Below are positions 33,009-45,101 of a stretch of DNA of 64,000 bases, in pieces. Under the pieces are notes generated by a model, which did no database searches, had not been told where the DNA came from, and saw only the letters and a list, made by a program, of their open reading frames with translations. Made by a program: the position numbers and the translations under genes. Numbering within the stretch: the stretch's first letter is position 1; each line of letters starts with the position of its first letter. The stretch spans positions 108,613,179-108,677,178 of the forward strand of contig CM045996.1 in the NCBI GenBank assembly GCA_025175895.1, read 5' to 3'. The stretch comes from Wurfbainia villosa. Lineage: Eukaryota; Streptophyta; Magnoliopsida; Zingiberales; Zingiberaceae.

Positions 33009-34923
33009 TGTAGGGATGTATACTGAAAAGTCTATCTTTTGTATGAACATCTTTATTTTGGAATAAGAATCACATGATCATTGTTTGCATTTTTATGGTT
33101 ATGCAATATTGTCTAATACATTACATTGTAGATAACATGGTGTGTGGTGTCACACGGGAGATTATTTTATCGGCTCCTTGTAAAGTATAAGTAAAGGCTC
33201 ACAACCGAAAAGGCTTTGGACAAACCACCGGAATGGTTGTAGTGTGATTTGGTATTGGTTTGTCTTGAGCATAGAATCACACTAGTACACTTTGTGTGTA
33301 TTGAGCAGGACTGACTTAGAGGTGATTCGATTTATTGTTGACTACATAATCGAATCGGACCTCAGATATTATTTTGTACATGCTCTTAATCCCGATATAA
33401 TAACAGGCACATATACTTAGTATTCATCTCTTTGATTTACCAATGGGCGAGATTTATAGATTAAATCGATAGGCTTGGTAAGTTGGGAGATGATATTATT
33501 TATATGGTGTGTCGTTGATTATAGGAGGAAACCGTGTCCTCTATATTAGGATGATGATGTCCCCTTGAGGAGCTCATAAGGTTCATCATGTAAACCCTGC
33601 AGGTGGACTTGGTCCGGCATGATGAAAAGGTTGAGTGGTACTACTCATGGAGTTAGATGTTGATTAATTAATGGTCAGTAAATTAAATAATCGACGGACA
33701 TTCGAGATCTTAAACACAGGGAGAAAATGTACAAATAATATGTGGAGCCCATATTAACTTATGGGGGTTGGTGAGGTAGATCAATGATAATCCTCTAGTG
33801 GAATGGATAATCATTAATGGATCGGACTTTATGTGGGCTTGATCCATTGGGTGGCCAAGATCCAACTCCTCCTCATGGTCCCTAATGTAGCCTATTAACA
33901 CCTCATGAAGCTTAGATCCAATGTATAGAAACAAAACTCTATATCCAAAGGTAGAGATTAAATCTTTAGATCCAATGGTTGAGATTAAATCTCTAGATCC
34001 GACGGTTGAGATTAAATCCCTAGAACCAATGGTGGAGATTAAAACATGGATTATCCCTAACTCTATAAAAGGAGGGCAAGGGGTGGGCAGCAACTAATGA
34101 ATCCTAATTAAGATAGGATTAGGGTTTGGAGGCTTAGGGTTTTGGAGCCTTGGGCAGCAAGAAGAATAGGGTTGGCGGCACCAAATAAGGAATCTATTTC
34201 ATTATCTCCTCCTTCTTCAATCTTGCCGGCGCCCAAATAGCTCCTCCCACACCTTGGTCGGCAGCCAAAGCCCCTCTTCTTCTTCTCCTTGGCTAGTGGA
34301 AGCAAGATTTAGGGCTTTCCCTTGGTGTCTTGGCCAGATTCCACCTTATTCTCTTCTTCCTTCTTGGCCGGCGACAAGCTCCAACATTGGATGTTGGTGG
34401 TTGGTTGAAAGAAGGAAAGGAGCTTTGTTTCTATTATTTCTCTTGCTCACAATGAGCAAGGAAGGAAGATTAGTGATCTAGGAGCTTCAACTTTTGGTAG
34501 ATCGTCGCCCACACGACGTCCGAAAGGAGGAAGGTCATACATTAGAAGATCGAGAGGTATATCGATTCTCTATTCTCTTTTGTAACATGTTTGTTTTTGT
34601 TTTTCAATTTTGAGAATGATATAATCTATTTGTGGCTAAATAATACTTGGATCTCGAACATAAACATGAAATCCGGCGATCCGGACATCATCTATTCCGC
34701 GGCTACTCGTAGAATAGAGGTTGGTCGCTTGAACAACAAGTTTGTTCAAGAGACTTCTCTAAACGAATAGCACGATGATGACTTGGTTGTTTGGGCAATC
34801 CCTTTTGTTTAGGATTAATTTTTTTTTAATCTGGGGACATCGATGGGATTGCCATGAACAAACGACCGAGGTGAAGTGGGAAGCGAAGTTTCCCCTCATG
34901 GATCAATGAAACCAAACCCTTCA
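33009..34923 (+). mobile_element. Copia-C 5' LTR
   Basis: 1915 bp. TATA box TATAAAAGG at 34064-34072, followed by a transcribed leader. A repeated segment 'agatccaa.ggt(t)gagattaaatc' occurs four times at about 33907-34040; the 3' LTR has one fewer. Confidence 0.9.
34064..34072 (+). promoter_or_regulatory. TATA box, Copia-C 5' LTR
   Basis: TATAAAAGG; conserved at 46112-46120 in the 3' LTR. Confidence 0.65.
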
Positions 34924-34925
34924 AT

Positions 34926-34938
34926 TTGTATCAGAGCC
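34926..34938 (+). other. Primer-binding site, Copia-C
   Basis: TTGTATCAGAGCC, one mismatch to the initiator tRNA-Met complement TGGTATCAGAGCC, three bases after the LTR. Confidence 0.85.
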
Positions 34939-35979
34939 AAGGTTTCCAATTTTGTGTGTTTAGGATTCGGTTAATTTTTATGCACTTTTCATATATTATA
35001 TGTGCCAGATAATAGTAGAATATGCGTAGGTTAACTCTTTAGTTGTAGGCATAAGATCCGACTATTATGGTCATATGTGTGTATGTGATTGTATGTGTAT
35101 ATTTTGTTGAATCCTCGGGGTTGACGAGGCTAGTATTTAATTTTTTGTAAATTAGATACGGCATTGTTTAGCCAATCTTTTTATTTTAGTTTACTTTCGA
35201 TCTAGATTTCATGTACACTCCCTCGTGGAGTATAGGATCGATGGATGTAAATTAAAATAGATTTTAGTCTCGGCTCGGATCTTCGGATGGCTCGTACATG
35301 GCGTAGGAGGAGCAGACGAGAAGGCGTTGCGACGGGAGACATATTGAAGACAAAAGCCATAATAGTTGGAAAATAATTTATTTTTTATATTTATTATTTT
35401 TTGTTTGATATGCATGTCGTAGGCTAGGAAAATTCCACAATTTCAAATTACTAAGTGGGAGAGGGATATTTTTATAAATTCTCACGGCCTCCATTACGAT
35501 TTGACAAGTGATGCAAACAAACTTGCGCGTCAGCTTTGAGTGCCTTCCTCCCCATCGGATGAGTTTGTTTGCAGATCACAAGGTCAAATATGGTTATAGG
35601 AAATTATTAAGGAGTGTGTGCACTTCCCCATCGGAAGGCACATAACTCGAGATAATTGCCTTGGTACCGAGTAATGGTGAACACTTAGATACAAATATAA
35701 GTATCGTCCCCATCGGAGTCACTGCTTTTATTTGTAGGGCCAAAGAGGAACCAACTATTAATTTTACTTGTCAAAAAGTTAGGTTGACAAGATAGTAAAA
35801 TTAATGGGTAAAACCTCCTCTTACAAATGTAGAATTCATATACGTCCACACTATCGTGGCATACGATATTCTCGGTGTTTTGAGGTGTTGGTTGATTTTA
35901 AAATTTTATTGTTTGAGGAATCAATAATTTTTTGAAATCTAATGATTTGATTTATGTGATTCTTAGGTTTTCTTTCAAA
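34939..35979 (+). other. Copia-C leader
   Basis: About 1.04 kb without a gene. The motif CCCATCGGA occurs three times (35551-35559, 35627-35635, 35709-35717), spaced 76 and 82 bp. The second sits in a perfect hairpin CTTCC-CCATC-GGAAG and the others in weaker stems. It ends with ATTCTTAG at 35966, a splice-acceptor-like sequence 13 bases before the gag ATG. Confidence 0.65.
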
Positions 35980-36770
35980 ATGACTTTCAACCCATTTACT
36001 GTGATATTTAAAGAGAACAAACTTACTTGACCCAACTATGATGATTGGAAGAGGAATCTAGACATTGTCTTGACTGCTGAGGAATACAAATATGTACTCC
36101 TCGAAGAGTGCCCTCCTAAGCCTACAGAAGATTCTGGGGAAAAGGAAAGAGAGAGTTATAAGAAGTGGGTAAAGGCCGATGAGATGGCGTGGTGTTACAT
36201 TTTGGCATCTATGTCAAATGTACTGCAACATCAGCATCAAGCCATGCCCACAGCTTATGACATGATGCTCAATCTCAAAGAGCTTTTCGGACACCAGAAT
36301 CGGGCTGCGAGGCAAGAAGCCATGAGAAACTTGATGACGACCACTATGATCGAGGGAACACCCGTGAAGGATCATATTCTCAAGATGATGGCTCATTTGA
36401 ATGAGCTGGAGGTCCTAGGAGCTGAGATCGATGGGGAAACCCAAGTCAATATCATACTCCAGTCTCTACCTAGGAGTTTTGAGCAGTTTCGCCTGAACTA
36501 CAACATGAACAAGAGGTTGTATTCATTGGCGGAACTTCTGACAGAACTCCAGGAGGCAGAGGGGCTATTTCGTCAGAGTGCTCAGGCACATGCCATGGTG
36601 ACCCAAAAGGTTTCTACTTCTAAGCCGAAAGGCAAGAAGAAGAACAAATAAACTGGGGCGAAGGCGGTGGGAGGTACTCAGGGAGGAGTGAAGAAGCCGA
36701 AAGGCAAGTGCTTCACTTGTAAGCAGACTGTACACTAGAAGAAGGACTGCCCTAACCGCAAGAACAAAGG
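35980..36770 (+). pseudogene. Copia-C gag
   Basis: Starts MTFNPF at 35980 and meets a TGA at about 36028 (KLT*). The body is open at 36070-36651 (193 codons) with DDWKRNLDIVLTAEEYKYVL and EGTPVKDHILKMMAHLNELEVLGAEIDGETQVNIILQSLPRSFEQFRLNYNMN, a typical copia Gag core. A TAA at 36649 and a TAG inside the zinc knuckle (CFTCKQTVH*KKDC, 36709-36750; the usual Gly is also missing) break the basic tail. It is otherwise in frame with protease downstream. Confidence 0.85.
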
Positions 36771-36807
36771 TATATCTTTTGGTCTAGTCGTTGAAACATG
36801 TTTAGCG

Positions 36808-38336
36808 GTGTTATCTACCGGCACCTGGTGTGTAGATACAGGAGTCACTCATCATGTTTGCAATACTTTGCAGGGGTTCCAGGAAACCAGACGACCAGCT
36901 GAGGGGGAGATTACCGTGTACTTGGGCGATGCCACGAAGGTGGCGGCTGTTGCAGTGGGAGATGTTCATTTATCTTTTGAGAAAAATAAACTTTTGGTTC
37001 TTAAGAATTGCCTTTATGTACCCTTATTTAGAAAGAATTTAATTTCGGTTTCTAAATTATTTATGGATGGATATTCTATTTCTTTTAATGACAGAGTTGT
37101 TATAAGAAGGAATAGGGACATTATCTGTTCGGGTGCATTGATAGGAAATTTATACACACTTGAACCAAAACCTCCCACGATGCAAATTGAAGTTAATAAC
37201 TCATCTTCTAATTTCAATAAGAGAAAAGAACCTTCGAAGATGAACCAAAACTATCTTTGGCATCTTAGGCTTGGTCATATTAACCTAAGCAGAATTCAAA
37301 GGTTCATAGTTGATGGACCTTTGGGTTCATTGGTGGTGGAAGATTTCCCAACCTGCGAATCTTGCTTGGAAGGTAAAATGACCAAGAGGCCTTTTAAGGC
37401 CAAGGGGTATAGAGCCAAAGATGTGTTAGAATTGGTTCATTCTAATTTGTGTGGTCCTATGTCTATCCAGGTTAGAGGTGGTTTTGAGTATTTCATCTCT
37501 TTTATAGACGATTACTCAAGATATAGATACATTTACTTGATGCGCCGTAAGTCTGAATGCTTTGACAAGTTTAAAGAATTCAAGGCGATGTGGAGAAACG
37601 TCAAGGTAAAAGTATCAAGACACTACGATCTTATCGTGGTGGTGAGTACCTCTTGGGAGAGTTTAGGAACTACTTATCAGAGGCTGGGATTCAATCCCAA
37701 TTGACTGCACCTGGCACACCCCAGCAGAACGGTGTAGTAGAGTGAAGGAATAGTACTCTTATGGAGATGGTTAGATCGATGATGAGTTTTTCTGAGTTGC
37801 CAGGTTCATTCTGGGGATATGCTCTTGATACGGCGGTGAACATTCTGAACTTGGTTCCATCTAAATCAGTGCCTTCTACTCCCACAGAGTTATGGATTGG
37901 GCAAAAGTCTAGTCTAAGACATATTCGGATATAGGGGAGTCCAGCACATGTACTAAAGACAAATGCTGGTAAGTTGGAACCTCGTACAAAAGTACGCATG
38001 TTCGTTGGCTATCCTAGAGGAACGAAGGGTGGTTTATTTTATAGTCCTAGAGATCAGAGGATGATCGTTAGCACGAACGCAGGATTTCTAGAGGAAGACT
38101 ATGTGATGAGCCACAAGCCCAAGAGTAAAATTGTTCTGGAGGAATTAAAAAGGGAAGTCACTTCTTCAGTACCACCGGTACAAGAGGATATACCACAAGT
38201 CACTGCACCGCGTGTCACAGAGGATACACAAGAGATACCTCATCGTAGTGGGAGGGTTGTTGGACAGCATGATAGATTCATGTTCTTGGGAGAATCTTCT
38301 GGTTTGGTCCCTGGCGAACATGAACCTGATCCCTAG
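36808..38336 (+). pseudogene. Copia-C protease and integrase
   Basis: An open piece of 298 codons (36808-37704) has the protease motif WCVDTGVTHHVC near 36826. It then has the pre-integrase His-Cys domain (WHLRLGHINLSRIQRF ... CESCLEGKMTKRPF) and the core start VLELVHSNLCGPMSI, where the first catalytic Asp is Asn. A frameshift near 37590 follows, RSYRGGEYLLGEF has Tyr for the second catalytic Asp, and after PQQNGVVE a TGA ends the motif. A second open piece (37974-38336) holds the C-terminal region and the HRSGR linker before RT. Three independent lesions in the active site argue for long decay. Confidence 0.85.
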
Positions 38337-39485
38337 ACATATGATGAGGTAATCCAAGATAAAGATGCAGCATCTTGGCAAAATGTGATGAATACTAAGA
38401 TTGAATCTATGGATTCAAATCAGGTCTGGGAGCTAGTAGAACTACCCGATGGTGTAAAAACCATTGGATGCAAGTGGATCTACAAAAGAAAGAGAGGAAT
38501 AGATGGGAAGGTTGAGACCTTTAAAGCGAGGCTTGTTACGAAAGGGTATACTCAGAAAGAGGGTATCGATTATGAGGAGACCTTTTCGCCGGTAGCCATG
38601 CTTAAGTCTATCCAGATTCTCTTATGCATAGCAGCTCATATGGATTATGAGGTGTGGCAGATGGATGTCAAGACTGCTTTCCTTAATGGAAGTCTTGAGG
38701 AAAACATCTATATGAAGCAACCAGAGGGATTCATTATGAAGGGCAAAGAGCATCTTGTATTTAAGCTTAATCGGTCCATTTATGGATTGAAGCAAGCTTC
38801 GAGGTCTTGGAACATCCATTTTGATGAGGTAATCTAGTCTTATGGATTTATTCAAAGTCCGGATGAGTCTTGTGTATACAAGAGATGTGACGGAAACGTA
38901 GTGGTATTTCTTATACTATACGTAGATTACATTTTGTTGATTGGCAACAATATCAAGGTGTTATCGGACGTAAAGGTATGGTTGTCCAAACAGTTTGATA
39001 TGAAGGACTTGGGAGAAGTGGGACACATCCTTGGGATCAAGGTTATAAGGGATCGCAGGAAAAGGATGTTGTGCTTATCCCAAGCTTCATACATAGACAC
39101 AATTGTAGATCGTTTTAGCATGCAGAACTCCAAGAAGGGTTTTCTACCTTTCAGGCATGGAGTTCCTTTATCTAAGGAGATGTGTACTAAAACATCTGAG
39201 GAGATAGAGGAGATGAAGGCGGTTCCTTATGCTTCAAAAGTAGGAAGCCTCATGTATGCGATGCTATATATGATACTAGATATCTGCTTTGCCGTGGGCA
39301 TGGTCAGCAGATATCAGAGTAATCCAAGACAGGGACATTGGACTGCGGTAAAGCATATATTGAAGTACCTGAGAAGGACTAGGGATTATATGATGGTTTA
39401 CCGGGCAGACTAATTACTCCCTGTGGGTTACACGGATTCCAACTTTCAATCTGATAGGGATAATAGTAAGTCTACCTCATGTTTT
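38337..39485 (+). pseudogene. Copia-C reverse transcriptase
   Basis: Open pieces 38385-38837 and 38901-39413. Motifs are NQVWELVELPDGVKTIGCKWIYK, ARLVTKGYTQKEGIDYEETFSPVAMLKSI, WQMDVKTAFLNGSLEENIYMKQPEGF and SIYGLKQASRSWN. The polymerase motif reads YVDYILLIG, so the second catalytic Asp of YVDD is Tyr. Single stops occur after FDEVI and after VYRAD. The RNase H start (YTDSNF, STSCF) is cut at 39485 by Copia-D. Confidence 0.85.
39481..39485. other. Target-site duplication of Copia-D (GTTTT)
   Basis: GTTTT before Copia-D; ATTTT at 44650-44654 after it, one mismatch. Removal restores the RNase H reading CF-VFTLGGG. Confidence 0.7.
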
Positions 39486-40499
39486 TGTTGGTGCAGAGGC
39501 ACCAGATAATCGAACCTGTGTTTTGATTATGGCAAAGACACAAAGTTAAGTTTACATCGTTATCTCACGAGCTAAATCAAGTGTGCAGAAAAGTGCTAAA
39601 GCTGGAGCTGAAGGCTAGCGACACCCGGAGGAAGCCGCAGTGGTCGGGCGACACTTGAGTGACTTCGGAGGGAGCCGATGGAATCGAGTGGAAGGCCGAA
39701 AGTGAGAACTACTATCGAGGTAAGATCGTGTGAGTGAGAGATTGTAAGGTCGTGTCCTCTTTATGGGGACGACCGTAGGAGGCAATCCGATTAAGACTTC
39801 CCGTGGAAGGTCTAGGTCGAGATCGGATGATCAAAAACCATCGCATTTATCATTTTCCGAGCTAACCTCTTACTGCATGGAAGTGGCCAGGCTGGCAGTC
39901 GACTGATGGCGACGAATCAGCCTTTGCACTAGGTCAAAACGGATAATGTTTGACGCGGCCACTTCACGGTAAAATTTGGACAACTTCGTGATCTGTTCCA
40001 AAAAAAAAGGAGACAAATTCAGAGGCCAAAATCTATAAAAGGAGGGGTGGATTCCAACTCTAATCATCAAGTTTATTCATCAAGTGCTCCTATAACGCCA
40101 ACGCTCCAACACCGTCATAATGCCGACGCGACAACAAGCTCAGATCTTCTTCGTCGGCTGCAGCATCTAGTAATATATTTTAATATTGTATTCGTTATTT
40201 TTATTTGTAACGAGGTGAGGTAGGCTTGTTGCCTCATCCTCGTACTTCCGGATTTTGTGATCGTTGTCTCCTACCTCCAACGAGGAGGAGACATTATAGT
40301 GCTTTGCCCTTCATACGCGGTCTAGGACCGATAGGGCCTTGGAGTAGCAACCGCTGGGTTGTGAACCAAGTAAAATAAACGTGTCACTTTATTTTCCGCT
40401 GTTCTTACTCGTTTACTTGTGTCTCAATGAACAAATTCGAACGAAAGATTTACAATCGCTATTCACCCCCCCCCTCTAGCAACGCTTCTCGATCCAACA
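39486..40499 (+). mobile_element. Copia-D 5' LTR
   Basis: 1014 bp. TATAAAAGG at 40034-40042. It ends with the SIRE-type segment CTATTCACCCCCC...CAACA. One CAGTCGACTG palindrome is at 39896. Confidence 0.85.
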
Positions 40500-40513
40500 A
40501 TTGGTATCAGAGC

Positions 40514-40994
40514 GGGGGCGCTAAGATTTGGTGAAACCACCAATCTAGTGCGTTTTGGTTTTCTTTTCGTATTTTTCGATTCGTATCTTTCTTAGGTTTT
40601 TATTCCTCCCGCACTACTAATCCAAGACGAAGTCTTGGTATGTTTCTTTTGGTTGTGTGCTTGCAAGTTTTCTCTCTTGGAGTAGCCGACGGTAAAACGG
40701 CCATAACTTTTCGTACAAGTGGACTCACATAACGATCTACCTACCAAATCGAAGCTCTTTGAAAGATATACATTTATTACTAGGGTTTACCCTCATAACA
40801 AGATATTTCCAGCCCCAAAATCCAATGTCTAGTACCCTTTCGGGGACATCGAAGGTCGTAAGTTGTTAGTTTTTGTTAGTTTCTTATTTTTCTCATTTAA
40901 TTCTATTTATTTCCTATTTATTTCCCGCATTACTAATCCAAGACAAAGTCTTGGAATTCTCTTTGGTTTTTATTCGTGTTTTGCAAGATACTTA
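40514..40994 (+). other. Copia-D leader with duplicated hairpin
   Basis: No gene. The hairpin CCAAGAC-GAA-GTCTTGG (40622-40638) is repeated as CCAAGAC-AAA-GTCTTGG (40938-40954), each preceded by CCGCA(C/T)TACTAAT. Immediately after the first is TTG|GTATGT (donor-like, 40638), and before gag is TGTTTTGCAAG (acceptor-like, ends 40987). The ATG follows at 40995. Confidence 0.65.
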
Positions 40995-42520
40995 ATGGCT
41001 CACATTGAGGGGTATAGCACCACTCAACCTCCGTTCTTTAACGGAGATGATTTCCGTTATTGGAAAGGATGGATGGAGTATTTTTAAAAACACAAGTCGA
41101 GACTTGGATAATAATCCAAACCGGCTTTGCTCTACCCACCAATGATCAAGGAGAGCCCTTGGATTTCAATAAGTGGACAAATACAACCAAGAGGCAAATC
41201 GAAGCCGATGCAAGAGCAACTCAAATATTACAATGTGGCTTGTCCAAGGAGGAGCTCAACCGCATCGGTCCATTCATTAGCGCCAAAGACCTCTAGAACA
41301 AATTGATTGATCTACACGAAGGGACGCCCGATGCCAAGGTATGTAAAAGAGATTTACTTTTAAATAAACTGTACAATCTAAAGATGCAGGATCGCGAGAC
41401 CGCCGCCCAATTACATGCGCGGATCCAAGACATCGTCAATGGTCTTCACTCGATCGGGCAAGGCGTAGAGAACCGGGACCTTATAAGGTACGCTTTAAAT
41501 GCTTTCCCTAGGACTACCTTGTGGGCATCCATTGTCGATGTCTACAAGGTCTCTAAGGACCTTTCAAAGCTTAGGTTAGATGAATTATTTTCTGAGTTTG
41601 AACTTCATGAGCAAACTAACGTGGTCCGGGCCGAGAAAGGTATTGCTCTACTTGCAGGACAAAGAAGCAAGCCACCTACTAGGCAAGTAGATGAACTCGA
41701 ACCCGAAGACGAATCAGAGTCCGAATCAGAAGAGGTGGAAGCAATAGTGAACGTTGTGCAGAGAATAGTTCGAAAAGAAAGAAGGAAATTGAAGTACGAG
41801 AACCAAAAGAAAAAGGGAGCAAGGAAAGCCTTCCATGCAACTTGGGACAACAAAGAAGACATAGCTTACATGGCAAGACCGGAGGAGTCCGAGTCAGAAT
41901 CCGAAGCCGAATCCAATTACAACACCGACTCCGAACTCGAGGACTACTTCGAGAAGCAACTCAAAGCCGGACCAAAAGAGAAAATTAAGGTTAGCCGCTC
42001 ACTAATTCATACGCTTTACAATACAATTAAAATGCTTAATAGGAAATTAACTAAGTCCGAGTCTAGGGTTGAGTCGTTACTTGAGGAGGTTGAAACCCTC
42101 AAGCAAGAGGCTACTCTAACCTCTTCAACTAGTCAAGTTCAAGAGGGAAACTCAACCCAAATTGAAAAACTTGAGGAGGAGAATTCTCTCTTGAAAGACC
42201 GAGTTCAAGAGGTTGAGGCTACGTTGGAAAGGTTCACGTTGGGATCTAAGAATCTTAACCGACTACTTGGAATCCAAAAAGTCATGTACAACAAAGCCGG
42301 ACTCGGATTTAGGTCAACGACTATGAATAGGTCATATATGTCTATTGTAAATCGTAGTCATCAAAGAATCCAAGCATGGGTCCCAAAGGTTTTATTGAAT
42401 TCACATATAAGGACTAATAAGTTTTGGATTCCCCAGGATCAAATTCATTATTTGAATAGACCATATTGGTTCAATGGTCCAGGGGGAGCTAACACTAAAA
42501 TAGTATATCCGCTTACTTAG
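40995..42520 (+). pseudogene. Copia-D gag (SIRE type)
   Basis: Starts MAHIEGYSTTQPPFFNGDDFRYWKGWMEYF at 40995. A base lost in a T/A run near 41085 shifts the frame. The next frame is open from 41060 to a TAG at 41294 (Trp codon to stop in KDL*NKL) and then for 405 codons from 41303 to 42520. The body has the copia Gag core, acidic stretches (ESESESEE, ESESEAESNYNTDSELEDYFEKQL), the HATWDN motif, and a long coiled-coil-like region (ESRVESLLEEVETLKQE ... IEKLEEENSLLKDRVQEVEATLERF). I see no zinc knuckle. At about 500 residues it is the longest gag here and is followed directly by non-coding tail, not protease. Confidence 0.85.
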
Positions 42521-43563
42521 CAAAACCATTGAATATTTTACTTTATTTTGTAGAACGACTAGATAGGGAAAATATTTAGTCAACTCTTAACAACATAGTA
42601 TCAGGACGTGGTGAGATGATAGTACGTTAGGGAAACAAAGTCTCGTGTATTTGAGCTAGATAAGGCGTATCTAGCTTGGTGCACTTGACCGAGTGGAACT
42701 AGCTGAAGCTATCTCGTCGTATCCTAAACTAGTTAGACCAGGAAGTAACCCTAAGTGACTTAAGTGATATTTTCTTGAATTTGGCTTTGTCTAAGGAAGT
42801 GGTCGTTGTTCCGATCAAAGAAGGCCCCTGTGCCTCGCCACGACCTGGAAGCCAGTTTCTCGAAAAGTTACTTAACGATCTAAAGGTTAAATCCAAATCT
42901 AACCTAAGGTTGACTATCTTTAATCAATTTAAAATCATCTCACAAAACATATATGGTGAACAAATTCTGAGACACATAGAATGGGTGAGATGTTAAGGAT
43001 AATTGAAATATACTTAAAACAATCTCTTCAAAATACTACTTATTTTCTCAACTATTGTACTTAACAACTCTTAGGCCAAAGTTTAGCGCCCCCTACATCT
43101 CTTATACTTCATATATTTGACTAAGGGGGAGAGCAAACTAACCCTAAGGGTTATATTATAAACCTTTAGATTATTGGTGCAAAGGGACACACCTCGAACC
43201 AATCTATCTAACTACTGCTAGACGCATGCTTGGACTCATAGTTGATTTATCTTGATGCATGCATATACCATATTATTTTTAAACCCCTATTTTATATAAC
43301 AAACTTCAACTTTACATAACAAAACCCAACATTTGTTTTGATTTATGGCAAAAGGGGGAGAAGAGCGAAAGTCAAGGGGGAGTAACACAAAATTTATTTA
43401 ATTTTGAAAACTAAAGCATCTCTTTCAAAACTCACCTAGGGATAAGGGGGAGTTTTGGTTGAGGGAGAGTTTTTGGAAATGATATTCATCTTCACATTCA
43501 TCTTCTACTATACCTGTTTTATGCTTTAATTTCCCTTAACTTTGTGTTGGTTTGTCATAGATC
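42521..43563 (+). other. Copia-D 3' non-coding tail
   Basis: About 1 kb between gag and the polypurine tract with no recognisable domain, only short scattered ORFs. Pol is absent here. Several GGGGGAG-like purine tracts (about 43130, 43370, 43448) precede the true polypurine tract. Confidence 0.7.
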
Positions 43564-43577
43564 AAAAAGGGGGAGAT

Positions 43578-44649
43578 TTTTGGTGCAGGGGCACCAGATA
43601 ATCGAACCTATGTTTTGATTATGGCAAAGACACAAAGTTAAGTTTACATCGTTAACTCACGAGCTAAATCAAGTGTGCAGAAAAGTGCTAAAGCTGGAGC
43701 TGAAGGCTAGCGACACCCGGAGGAAGCCGCGGTGGTCGGGCGACACTCGAGTGACTTCGGAAGGAGCCAAAGGAATCGAGTGGAAGGCCGAAAGCGAGAG
43801 CTACTATCAAGGTAAGCTCGTGTGAGTGAGAGATTGTAAGGTCGTGTCCTCTTTACGGGGATGACCGTAGGCGGCGATCCGATTAAGACTTCCCGTGGAA
43901 GGTCTAGGTCGAGATCGGACGGTCAGAAACTGTCGCATTTATCATTTTCCGAGCTAACCTCTTACTGCATGGAAGTGGTTAGCGGTGGCGATCAGCTGGA
44001 CATCAAGCGTCCGATCGATGCTCATCGACCAATCGATGGGAGGCATCATTCGACTGATGGCGACGAATCAGCCTTGCGCTAGGTCAAAACGGATAACGTT
44101 TGACGCGGCCACTTCGCGATAAAATTTGGACAACTTCGTGATCTGTTCCAAAAAAAAAAGGAGACAAATTCAGAGGCCAAAATCTATAAAAGGAGGGGTG
44201 GATTCCAACTCTAATCATCAAGTTTATTCATCAAGTGCTCCTACAACGCCAACGCTCCAACACCGTCATAACGCCGACGCGACAACAAGATCAGATCTTC
44301 TTCGTCGACAGTAGCTTCTAGTAATATATTTTAATATTGTATTCATTATTTTTATTTGTAACGAGGTGAGGTAGGCTTGTTGCCTCATCCTCGTACTTTC
44401 GGATTTTGTGATCGTTGTCTCCTACCTCCAATGAGGAGGAGACGTTATAGTGCTTTGCCCTCCGTACGCGGTCTAGGACCGATAGGGCCTTGGAGTAGCA
44501 ACCGCTGGGTTGTGAACCAAGTGAAATAAACGTGTCACTTTATTTTCCGCTGTGCTTACTCGTTTACTTGTGTCTCAACGAACGAATTCGAATGAAAGAT
44601 TTACGATCGCTATTCACCCCCCCCTCTAGCGACGCTTCTCGATCCAACA
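43578..44649 (+). mobile_element. Copia-D 3' LTR
   Basis: 1072 bp; TATAAAAGG at 44185-44193. It keeps the 58-bp segment rich in ATCGAT/TCGA that the 5' LTR lacks. Confidence 0.85.
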
Positions 44650-44654
44650 ATTTT

Positions 44655-45092
44655 GTGTTTACTCTGGGAGGTGGAGCCATTGTATGGAGGAGTGTCAAGC
44701 AGAAATGCGTGGCGGACTCCATAATGGAAGCTGAGTATGTGGCAGCCTCTGAGGCGGCCAAAGAAGTTGTGTGACTCAGGAACTTCCTGATGGACTTGGA
44801 TGTGATTCTTGGTTTTCCCAGAACTATCACAATTAATTGTGATAATAGTGGTGCAGTTGCAAACTCGAAGGAACCACGAGCCCATAAGGCTAGTAAACAC
44901 ATAGAGTGCAAGTACCACCTGATACGAGAAATCGTAAAGAGAGGAGAAGTTGCTGTGACCAGGATTGCATCGGAGGATAACCTGACAGATCCTTTCACTA
45001 AGGCCCTTCCGGCAAGAGCTTTTGATAGGCATGTGGAGGGAATGGGGATCAGATGTATGGCAGTTTTTGGACAGTATAGTCTTTTAGTATAA
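44655..45092 (+). pseudogene. Copia-C RNase H, distal part
   Basis: Continues the RNase H cut at 39485: VFTLGGGAIVWRSVKQKCVADSIMEAEYVAASEAAKEVV, then a TGA (Trp to stop) near 44772. An open piece at 44790-45092 follows, with INCDNSGAVANSKEP, HIECKYHLIREIVKRGEV and the pol tail NLTDPFTKALPARAF. The stop at 45090-45092 is followed directly by the polypurine tract. Confidence 0.85.
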
Positions 45093-45101
45093 GTGGGAGA
45101 T

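Larger units (their letters stand above)
39486..44649 (+). mobile_element. Copia-D, gag-only SIRE-like element
   Basis: 5.16 kb. LTRs are 39486-40499 and 43578-44649, ending GATCCAACA. The primer-binding site TTGGTATCAGAGC is at 40501-40513 and the polypurine tract AAAAAGGGGGAGA at 43564-43576. The internal region of 3.1 kb encodes only Gag. The first bases of the two LTRs differ (TGTTGG against TTTTGG). The 5' LTR is 58 bp shorter than the 3' LTR because of a deletion near 39890, opposite 43981-44050. Non-autonomous as seen. Confidence 0.85.
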
